Part shown: positions 57,812 through 64,000 of the stretch, piece by piece
Numbering within the stretch: position 1 is the first letter of the stretch
Layout of the letters: every line of letters starts with the position of its first letter
Source: Candidatus Methanarcanum hacksteinii
GTDB taxonomy: Archaea; Thermoplasmatota; Thermoplasmata; Methanomassiliicoccales; Methanomethylophilaceae
NCBI GenBank assembly: GCA_006954405.1
Contig: LVVQ01000002.1
Span: 62,001 to 126,000, forward strand
Length of the DNA stretch: 64,000 bases
Direction: 5' to 3'
Notes under the pieces: generated by a model
The model's database searches: none
The model's input: only the letters and a program-made list of their open reading frames with translations
Told to the model about the DNA's origin: nothing
Translations under genes and position numbers: made by a program

Positions 57812-58506
57812 GCGTTAAGAGTTTCAAGGACTTCCCAGGACTCAAGGATGAGAATATCCCCGAGCTTGAATCCATCGGAATCAAGACAGTCGAGGAATTC
57901 TCAGCCGCATTGAAGGATGAGGGCAAGCTCAAAGAGATCATCAAAGCGCTCTCCGGAGTAGGCCCCAAGACCGCAATGAAGTGGAAAGCACTCGTTGAGG
58001 GAGATGCAGAGGAGCCCAAGAAGGAAGCGAAGAAGGAATCCAAGAAGGATGCCAAGAAAGCAGAGGACAAGGTCGAGGTCATCGAAGAGCCTAAGGCATA
58101 CGTCCCCTCGATCAAAGCAAAGATCTCGGACGAGACAGCTTCAGGACTCGCAAAGAGGGCAATCATCAACGGACGCAGGCCAACATTCCGCAGACAGGAG
58201 TGGTTCAGATACTCCAAGCTCGGAGAGGCATGGAGAAGACCAAGGGGTATTCACTCGAAGATGAGAAGACACCTCAAGAGGCGCACTCACATGGTCGACA
58301 TCGGATACCGTGGACCCGCAGCGGTCAGGGGACTTCACCCGTCAGGATTCGAAGAGGTCATGGTCTACAATGTAGATGGACTCACTAACGTTGACCCCAA
58401 TGTACAGGCAGTTCGTATCGGCGGAACGGTCGGAACGAAGAAGAGGCTTGACATTCAGGCGAAAGCAGATGAACTCGGTATCAGGGTTCTCAACAGGATG
58501 GTGTGA
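57808..58506 (+). CDS. rpl32e: 50S ribosomal protein L32e (eL32) with N-terminal HhH extension
   Basis: A 232-residue protein. The core L32e domain is about residues 110-232 (RPTFRRQEWFRYSKLGEAWRRPRG, HPSGFEEVMVYN). The N-terminal part has a helix-hairpin-helix (FPGLKDENIPELESIGIKTVEEFSAAL...LSGVGPKTAMKWKA) and a lysine/glutamate-rich linker (about 70-95). Such extensions are known in haloarchaea and Thermoplasmata L32e; the plain form is about 130 residues. Confidence 0.96.
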   Translation: MSVKSFKDFPGLKDENIPELESIGIKTVEEFSAALKDEGKLKEIIKALSGVGPKTAMKWKALVEGDAEEPKKEAKKESKKDAKKAEDKVEVIEEPKAYVPSIKAKISDETASGLAKRAIINGRRPTFRRQEWFRYSKLGEAWRRPRGIHSKMRRHLKRRTHMVDIGYRGPAAVRGLHPSGFEEVMVYNVDGLTNVDPNVQAVRIGGTVGTKKRLDIQAKADELGIRVLNRMV

Positions 58507-58508
58507 AT

Positions 58509-58967
58509 ATGGATCTTAAGAACCAGAAAAGAATGGCAGCAGAGATCCTCAAATGCGGTGAGAACAGGGTATGGATCGACCCCGATAAGATCGAGGACGT
58601 TGCAGAGTGCATCACTCGTGCAGATGTCCGTACAGCGATCGCATCAGGCGTCATCAAGGCCAAACCGAAATCAGGCACATCCTATGGAAGGATCAGATAC
58701 GCCAAAGGCCAGAAGGCCAAAGGAAAGAGGAAGGGACCTGGAAGCAGGAAGGGAACGGACAATGCCCGTGTACCTGACAAGAGAAGGTGGATCTCTACGA
58801 TCAGGCCTATCCGTGAGGAGCTCAAACAGCTTCGTGCGGACGGTAAGATCACACCCTCTGCATACAGATTGTATTACAGGAGGGCAAAGGGTGGTGTCTA
58901 CAAGAACCGCAGGAACCTTAGGATGCATATGATCAATGCAGGACACTTGAAGGAGGAGGAGAACTGA
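58509..58967 (+). CDS. rpl19e: 50S ribosomal protein L19e (eL19)
   Basis: A 152-residue eL19 forming an inter-subunit bridge. LKNQKRMAAEILKCGENRVWIDP is the standard start and KGKRKGPGSRKGTDNAR the conserved basic loop. A GTG at 58503 overlapping the L32e stop would add two residues. Confidence 0.97.
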   Translation: MDLKNQKRMAAEILKCGENRVWIDPDKIEDVAECITRADVRTAIASGVIKAKPKSGTSYGRIRYAKGQKAKGKRKGPGSRKGTDNARVPDKRRWISTIRPIREELKQLRADGKITPSAYRLYYRRAKGGVYKNRRNLRMHMINAGHLKEEEN

Positions 58968-59467
58968 TGGCAACAGGACCAAGATATAACGTTGCGTTCC
59001 GCAGAAGAAGAGAGGGTCGTACAGACTACTACGCCCGCCGCAAACTCCTCAGAGGAGGAGAGCTCAGGGCAGTCGTCAGGAGATCCAACAAGAACGTGAA
59101 CATCCAGTTCGAGAAATTCGGAATGGGTGGCGACAAGGTAGTTGTTTCAGCGACATCCAAAGAGCTCAGTAAGTACGGATGGGACAAATCCTGTTCGAAC
59201 ATACCTGCAGCATACCTTACAGGATACCTTGCCGGAAAGAAAGCAGTAAAAGAAGGAATCGAGTACGCGATCCTCGATATCGGTATGCAGAACCCTAAGC
59301 GTGGCGGAGTGCTCTTCGCTACCGTAGCAGGTATGTCTGACGCCGGAGTCGAGATCCCATTCGGAGAGGGTGTACTTCCCGAAGAGGACAGGTTGAACGG
59401 TGCGCACATCGATGAGAGCATCGCAGCACTTGTCGCTGCAGTAAAAGAGAAGATGGAGGCTGAATAA
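58967..59467 (+). CDS. rpl18: 50S ribosomal protein L18 (uL18)
   Basis: A 166-residue archaeal L18 that binds 5S rRNA. RYNVAFRRRREGRTDYYARRKLL (about 5-27) is the typical start, and YLTGYLAGKKAVKEG with EDRLNGAHI in the second half. It starts on the last base of the L19e stop. Confidence 0.97.
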   Translation: MATGPRYNVAFRRRREGRTDYYARRKLLRGGELRAVVRRSNKNVNIQFEKFGMGGDKVVVSATSKELSKYGWDKSCSNIPAAYLTGYLAGKKAVKEGIEYAILDIGMQNPKRGGVLFATVAGMSDAGVEIPFGEGVLPEEDRLNGAHIDESIAALVAAVKEKMEAE

Positions 59468-59468
59468 A

Positions 59469-60149
59469 ATGGCAGACTGGGTCCCAAAAACAAGACTCGG
59501 ACAGATGGTCCTCAACGGAGAGATCACCACAATGAGCGACGCTCTTGCCACAAAGCTCCCGCTTCGTGAGCCTCAGATCGTTGATATCCTCCTTCCTGAA
59601 CTTCAGGATGAGGTCATCGATCTCAACATGGTACAGAGGATGACCGACTCTGGAAGAAGGGTCAGGTTCGCTGTGACATGTATCGTCGGAAACGGCGATG
59701 GATTCATCGGAATCGGAAGGGCGAAAGGAAAAGAGGTCGGTCCCGCAATCAGGAAAGCTATCGACAACGCAAAGCTCAACATCATCGAGATCAAGAGAGG
59801 ATGCGGTTCCTGGGAATGCGGTTGTCAGCAGCCCCACTCACTGCCTTTCGAGGTCCACGGAACATGCGGATCCGTTGAAGTCACATTCAAACCCGCACCA
59901 CGTGGTATCACACTCGCAGTCGGTGATGTCGCAAAGAGTCTGCTCACACTCGCAGGCGTCAAGGATGCATGGGGATTCGCCAGGGGTAACACCAAGACGA
60001 AGGTCAACTATGCACTTGCAACATTCGAGGCACTCAGGATGACCTCCACGATGAGGGTAACTGATGAGCAGGCGAACAAGCAGAACATCGTGTCAGGACC
60101 TATCGGATTAACGATCCAGGAAACTGACGTGGACTCCATGGAGGAATGA
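59469..60149 (+). CDS. rps5: 30S ribosomal protein S5 (uS5)
   Basis: A 226-residue archaeal S5. The N-terminal domain has VQRMTDSGRRVRFAVTCIVGNGDGFIGIGRAKGKEVGPAIRKA in pieces (about 55-97), the double-stranded RNA-binding fold; KRGCGSWECGC is the archaeal insertion. It overlaps the L30 frame by up to 4 nt. Confidence 0.97.
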   Translation: MADWVPKTRLGQMVLNGEITTMSDALATKLPLREPQIVDILLPELQDEVIDLNMVQRMTDSGRRVRFAVTCIVGNGDGFIGIGRAKGKEVGPAIRKAIDNAKLNIIEIKRGCGSWECGCQQPHSLPFEVHGTCGSVEVTFKPAPRGITLAVGDVAKSLLTLAGVKDAWGFARGNTKTKVNYALATFEALRMTSTMRVTDEQANKQNIVSGPIGLTIQETDVDSMEE

Positions 60150-60151
60150 AA

Positions 60152-60619
60152 ATGGCATACGCAGTCATACGTGTACGTGGTCAGCCCGATGTCAACTACG
60201 ACATCGAGCACACCATGGAACTCCTTGGACTTACAAGGGTCAACCACTGTGTCGTTATCCCTGAGAACGATGCGATGAAAGGAATGCTTCAGAAAGCTAA
60301 GGACTACATCACATGGGGAGAGATCAACGAAGAGACATTGGTCGACATGATCAAAGTCCGCGGAAGACTCGAGGGTGACGAACCTATCAACGCAGAGACA
60401 CTCGGCGACAATGATTTCGTCAAGACCCCTGAGGAGATGGCAAAGGCCATCCTCGCAGATGAGTTCAAGGCAAACGTCAAGAACAACGGAATAAAGCCTG
60501 TGTTCCGTCTTCACCCCCCAATCAAGGGATATGAGGGTAACAAGCGCTCATGGAAGAACGGTGGAGCACTCGGATACAGGGGCGACGCGATCAACGATCT
60601 CATCGCCAGGATGCTGTGA
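60152..60619 (+). CDS. rpl30: 50S ribosomal protein L30 (uL30)
   Basis: A 155-residue archaeal L30 (eukaryotic L7 type). MAYAVIRVRGQPDVNYDIEHTMELLGLTRVNHC opens the protein and FRLHPPIKGYEGNKRSWKNGGALGYRG is near the end. ATG 60152 is 8 nt after GGAGGA; ATG 60146, overlapping the S5 stop, would add two residues. Confidence 0.97.
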   Translation: MAYAVIRVRGQPDVNYDIEHTMELLGLTRVNHCVVIPENDAMKGMLQKAKDYITWGEINEETLVDMIKVRGRLEGDEPINAETLGDNDFVKTPEEMAKAILADEFKANVKNNGIKPVFRLHPPIKGYEGNKRSWKNGGALGYRGDAINDLIARML

Positions 60620-60628
60620 GGTGGAGAT

Positions 60629-61090
60629 ATGCCGAGCAGAACAAAGAAATTCAGAGGTTCCAGGACACACGGACGCGGTAAGAAATCCGGAAGGGGAGCA
60701 GGTATCATTGGAGGACACGGTATGGCCGGATACTCCAAGACAAAGAAGATCCAGATGCTGAAGAACGACAAGGCTAACCACTCGAAGTACTTCGGACACT
60801 ACGGATTCAAGAGGCCACAGTGCACGGTCTCTGCAAACAGCACCCTTAACGTCAAGGAACTAGAGGAACAGCTTGAGCGCTTCGTCTCACTCGGTTTCGC
60901 AACAAAGAACGGTGACGTGTACGATGTCAACCTCACAGAGGCTGGCATCGACAAACTCCTCGGAAACGGCAACATCGTTTCCAAGGTGAACGTAACCGTT
61001 TCAGAGGCATCCGAATCCGCAGTCGAGAAGATCAAAGCGGCAGGCGGTTCCATCGTCGGTTTCGATGAAGAAGAAGCAGCAGAAGAATAA
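60629..61090 (+). CDS. rpl15: 50S ribosomal protein L15 (uL15)
   Basis: A 153-residue archaeal L15. RTKKFRGSRTHGRGKKSGRGAGIIGG with its Gly/Arg/Lys-rich tail that enters rRNA, and HYGFKRP, match the family. It is the last ribosomal gene before secY. Confidence 0.97.
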   Translation: MPSRTKKFRGSRTHGRGKKSGRGAGIIGGHGMAGYSKTKKIQMLKNDKANHSKYFGHYGFKRPQCTVSANSTLNVKELEEQLERFVSLGFATKNGDVYDVNLTEAGIDKLLGNGNIVSKVNVTVSEASESAVEKIKAAGGSIVGFDEEEAAEE

Positions 61091-61104
61091 GAGGAGAATG
61101 AGAC

Positions 61105-62643
61105 ATGGCAGAAGAGACGAGAAGCTTACTGTATAAGGTTAAGCCGATATCCGACAGGCTGCCTGCAGTGAAGCGTCCTGAAGGGCATGTGCACTTCAGG
61201 ACGAAGATGCTATGGGTGCTTGTCGTTCTCGTCGTGTACTTCGTGATGGCGAATGTCAGTGTCTATGGCCTGGATCAGGCCAAGGCACTCGATCTATTCG
61301 CTCAGTACAGGACGATCATGGCCGGTGCTTCAGGAACACTGATGCAACTCGGTATAGGACCAATAGTCACGGCTTCGATCATTATGCAGTTGTTCGTCGG
61401 TGCCAAGATCATCAAACTCGACCTTACGGACAAAGAGGACAAAGGCTGTTACCAGTCAGTGTTGAAACTGCTGGTCATAGTTATGATCCTGTTCGAATCC
61501 GTCCCCCAGGTATTCGGTTACCTGGTGCCCTCGTCATCCTTCCAGGGTGCCGTGGGCCTGGGCGGAGCCAGAGCACTCATCATCCTGCAGATCGCATTGG
61601 GATCATACGTGTTGTTCCTGATGGATGAGGTGGTGTCGAAGTGGGGTATCGGTAGTGGTATTTCGCTATTCATCGCCGCAGGTGTGGCGCAGGCCCTGTT
61701 CACAGGAACACTCAACTGGAATCCGATAACAAGTGGTGCGGATTACAGCCTCAGCAACCCTCCCGCAGGAACGATTCCAAAGGTCATCTACATACTTGCA
61801 ACATGCACACCGGCTCAGTTGAGCAGCCAGGGATATGAGATCATGTTCCTATCTCAACCGAACCCCGTGATCGCATTGCTAGGTACGTTGTTGATCTTCC
61901 TGGTCGTCGCATACCTTGAATCGACTCGTATCGAGTTGCCTTTGTCACACGGCAATGCTCGTGGTGCAAGGGGAAGATATCCGATCAAACTGATCTACGC
62001 AAGCAACATCCCGGTCATCTTGATGTCCGCTCTGTTGGCCAACATCAGCATGTTCGCACTGCTGTTCTACAGCAACGATCTGTTGAGTGGCATCCCGTTG
62101 CTCGGTAGCAACTCATACATCGGATACTTCGAGGAGTCGAGCACACAGGCCGCGGGTGGACTCGCATGGTATTTGTCAGCACCATCTGGAATCACGGATT
62201 GGTTAGTACCTATCCTGAATCCGAGTGTGAGTGGCAACATACACAGTCCTCTGATGAACCTGATGCGCGTAGTCATCTACGTGTCGGTCATGATCCTAGG
62301 TTCGGTGTTGTTCGCGAAGTTCTGGGTTGAGACCACGAACTTGGGTCCGAGGGCAGTAGCCGCTCAGATTCAGAAGAGTGGTATGCAGATCCCCGGATTC
62401 CGTCGCGATCCCCGTGTCCTTGAGAGAGTGCTTGAAAGGTACATCCCTGCTGTAACGGTGATGTCCGGAGCTATCGTCGGTGCTTTGGCAGCATTCGCAG
62501 ATTTGGTTGGTACGACCGGTAATGCGAGCGGAACAGGAGTTCTGCTTACAGTCGGTATCCTTATCCACTTCTACGAGGCAATGGGTAAAGAACAGATGAT
62601 GGAGATGAATCCTGTACTGAGAGGATTCTTCGGAGGAGAGTAA
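61105..62643 (+). CDS. secY: preprotein translocase subunit SecY
   Basis: A 512-residue channel subunit with about ten membrane helices. VKRPEGHVHFRTKMLWVLVVL starts helix 1; the plug and helix-2 region holds GTLMQLGIGPIVTASIIMQL (about 73-92), and ESTRIELPLSHGNARGARGRYPIKLIY (about 273-299) is the cytosolic loop that contacts the ribosome. Slightly longer than many archaeal SecY because of extracellular loops. It follows L15 by 14 nt. Confidence 0.98.
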   Translation: MAEETRSLLYKVKPISDRLPAVKRPEGHVHFRTKMLWVLVVLVVYFVMANVSVYGLDQAKALDLFAQYRTIMAGASGTLMQLGIGPIVTASIIMQLFVGAKIIKLDLTDKEDKGCYQSVLKLLVIVMILFESVPQVFGYLVPSSSFQGAVGLGGARALIILQIALGSYVLFLMDEVVSKWGIGSGISLFIAAGVAQALFTGTLNWNPITSGADYSLSNPPAGTIPKVIYILATCTPAQLSSQGYEIMFLSQPNPVIALLGTLLIFLVVAYLESTRIELPLSHGNARGARGRYPIKLIYASNIPVILMSALLANISMFALLFYSNDLLSGIPLLGSNSYIGYFEESSTQAAGGLAWYLSAPSGITDWLVPILNPSVSGNIHSPLMNLMRVVIYVSVMILGSVLFAKFWVETTNLGPRAVAAQIQKSGMQIPGFRRDPRVLERVLERYIPAVTVMSGAIVGALAAFADLVGTTGNASGTGVLLTVGILIHFYEAMGKEQMMEMNPVLRGFFGGE

Positions 62644-62644
62644 G

Positions 62645-63349
62645 ATGGCAGCACCTGGCGGTCAGCAGTCACCCGAGAACATGCCCATGCCCGATATGAA
62701 GGGCATGTGGACCATGCTCATCATGATGATGATGATCATGGTACTCTACTGGATAGACGGTAGCGAGCATGTGATCGGTAATGTGCTGAACTACGTATTC
62801 CAGTTCCTTGATTTCGATGGAAAGTGGCCTGTGGTCACACTGATGCTCGCAGGTATGATCATGGTGGTCATATCCACAGTGATCAGGACGCTGATGATGG
62901 ATACCATCGCTCAGCAGAAATCACAGGCGTACAGCTCTGCATTCAACAAGGAGTTGCGTCAAGCCAGGCTGGATAACAATACCTACAAACTCAAGAAGCT
63001 GATGGATATGCAGCCGATGGTGATGGCGAAGACCATGGAGACAAGCAACAAGATGATGAAAGCTATGCCTGTCACCATGATCATCGTCATCCCGATGTTC
63101 TTGTGGGTAAGGTACTTCGTCGATGTGACATTGAGTGGCATGAGCATGATAAGTGTTCCCTGGTCAATGATATCGGCAGGTGCAGGTGTTGACCTCCACG
63201 CTTCATACGTTCTCCCGGCATGGATCCTGATCTATTCTTTGATCAGTATTCCTATCGGACAGATCGTCATGAGGTTGGTCAGGACATATCAGTTCAAGAG
63301 GCGTCTCGCCGAACTTGAATCGAATGTCGATCTGGAAGAGGTCGCATGA
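62645..63349 (+). CDS. EMC3/DUF106-family membrane insertase (YidC/Oxa1 superfamily)
   Basis: A 234-residue membrane protein with about three helices and a cytosolic coiled-coil stretch (about 85-130, IAQQKSQAYSSAFNKELRQARLDNNTYKLKKL). The pattern and position after SecY match archaeal DUF106 proteins, relatives of eukaryotic EMC3/TMCO1, which insert membrane proteins. The N terminus is methionine-rich. It starts 1 nt after the secY stop and overlaps cmk by 4 nt. Confidence 0.92.
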   Translation: MAAPGGQQSPENMPMPDMKGMWTMLIMMMMIMVLYWIDGSEHVIGNVLNYVFQFLDFDGKWPVVTLMLAGMIMVVISTVIRTLMMDTIAQQKSQAYSSAFNKELRQARLDNNTYKLKKLMDMQPMVMAKTMETSNKMMKAMPVTMIIVIPMFLWVRYFVDVTLSGMSMISVPWSMISAGAGVDLHASYVLPAWILIYSLISIPIGQIVMRLVRTYQFKRRLAELESNVDLEEVA

Positions 63350-63873
63350 GGATAACAATCAGTGGTCCTCCCGGTTCTGGGAAGACCACTGCCTGCAACA
63401 ATCTCTCTGAGGCTCTAGGTCTGAAGGCTGTGGTCTTCGGTAAGATCTTCAGAGAGATTGCGGCAGAAAAAAACATTTCTTTGATAGAACTCGGCGCTAT
63501 GGCCGAGAAGGATCCCACCATCGACAAAGGTATCGATGAGAGGATTGTAGAGATCGCGAGGGAGAATGAGGACATAATCCTCGAATCCCGTCTTTCTGCA
63601 TATATGTTGAAAAGGAATGATATTCCTGCCTTCAAGATATATCTATATGCAAGTCCCGAGGTCCGTATGGCTAGGATAGGTGTTCGCGAAGGCGATTCAT
63701 TTGAGAAGGCCATGGCGGATACGATAGAACGTCAGGCTTCCGAAGCCAAACGTTATATGATGTATTATAACATAGACATCAATGATATGAGTGTCTATGA
63801 TCTGATTGTGAACACGGATGATCTGACTCCCGATGAAGTGCTTGAACTGATACTTGATGCCATAGAGGGATGA
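63346..63873 (+). CDS. cmk: cytidylate kinase (archaeal type)
   Basis: A 175-residue P-loop kinase phosphorylating CMP/dCMP. It starts MRITISGPPGSGKTTACNNL with Walker A GPPGSGKT (7-14), contains FGKIFRE and ESRLSAY as base-binding parts and a lid RIGVREG. The start and stop both lie in ATGA overlaps with the neighbours. Confidence 0.95.
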   Translation: MRITISGPPGSGKTTACNNLSEALGLKAVVFGKIFREIAAEKNISLIELGAMAEKDPTIDKGIDERIVEIARENEDIILESRLSAYMLKRNDIPAFKIYLYASPEVRMARIGVREGDSFEKAMADTIERQASEAKRYMMYYNIDINDMSVYDLIVNTDDLTPDEVLELILDAIEG

Positions 63874-64000
63874 TCTTGCTCGTCAAGGATCCTAATGCCA
63901 TTAAGGACAGATGGGGCAAGAGACCATCAGATAGGACCATGGGAGAGCTACTTGATGCTGGTGTCGTAGCTTTGGATAAACCGCGTGGCCCCACATCACA
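63870..64000 (+). CDS. cbf5: tRNA/rRNA pseudouridine synthase Cbf5 (TruB family), N-terminal part
   Basis: Only the first 43 codons are in the window; the gene runs off the right edge. The peptide contains LLDAGVVALDKPRGPTS, the motif I region of TruB/Cbf5, before the catalytic Asp. Cbf5 is the catalytic subunit of archaeal H/ACA ribonucleoproteins. It overlaps cmk by 4 nt, as in the common archaeal secY-...-cmk-cbf5 order. Confidence 0.92.
   Translation, partial: MILLVKDPNAIKDRWGKRPSDRTMGELLDAGVVALDKPRGPTS

Noticed and set aside
49638..60007. Long minus-strand frames across the ribosomal operon
   Set aside because: They are antisense shadows of conserved ribosomal genes, without promoters or family matches.

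Overview
This window reads as the chromosome of a methanogenic archaeon of the order Methanomassiliicoccales (Thermoplasmata), probably a gut-associated one. The archaeal signs are the S10-spc gene order with eukaryote-type proteins (L32e, L19e, S4e, aIF1, Rpp29), L44e, NAC, RadB, Bud32, Cbf5, the isopentenyl phosphate kinase route to archaeal lipids, archaeosine synthesis, and MptA for methanopterin. Gut-methanogen signs are two large adhesin-like surface proteins, a bacterial-type acyltransferase and a bacterial-type AspRS. TAG stops are rare among the genes read (TGA dominates), as expected in a pyrrolysine-using lineage. The order-level assignment is inference; no marker gene such as pylS or mcr lies in the window.

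Layout. 1-14.3 kb: end of an L44e gene, rpiA and dph6 back to back, a peroxiredoxin-like protein, a 1215-residue DUF4011-type helicase-nuclease, a zinc-ribbon protein, a PlsC-like acyltransferase, a flavin-binding protein, an amino-acid ABC transporter whose binding protein looks circularly permuted, a flavodoxin-like protein, an MFS exporter, a cysteine hydrolase and an HdrB/HdrD-like Fe-S protein. 14.1-21.2 kb: an AT-rich surface-protein island with a ribbon-helix-helix protein, two paralogous adhesins with duplicated promoters and leaders, and a winged-helix regulator carrying the same operator-like dyad. 21.2-24.8 kb: accessory region with a 3 x 32-bp tandem repeat, an AAA ATPase, and a small island with a DUF4143 ATPase bounded by a copy of the 3' end of tRNA-Pro.

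24.8-49 kb: housekeeping genes: rdgB, bud32, AIM24 family, radB, an ipk-fni-GGPP synthase operon, a 5'-truncated 5S rRNA-like sequence, a V4R-like regulator, hypC with NAC, AlaX, Lrp, aspS, gatCAB, a frameshifted nhaC, TPR protein, mptA, rnhB, an SCP2-like gene, initiator tRNA-Met, a CDIN1-like TPD nuclease, a CoA-disulfide-reductase-like flavoprotein and RaSEA. 49-64 kb: the ribosomal operon from L3 to L15, followed by secY, an EMC3-like insertase, cmk and the start of cbf5, all on the plus strand with short gaps or ATGA/GTGA overlaps.

Functional links. The GGPP operon supplies the lipid chains. A predicted non-discriminating AspRS plus GatCAB would make Asn-tRNA(Asn). SecY and the EMC3-like protein form the membrane insertion route at the end of the ribosomal operon. 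Many genes have a TATA element about 26 nt before the start codon, which suggests leaderless mRNAs; others, notably the adhesins and L3, have long leaders.
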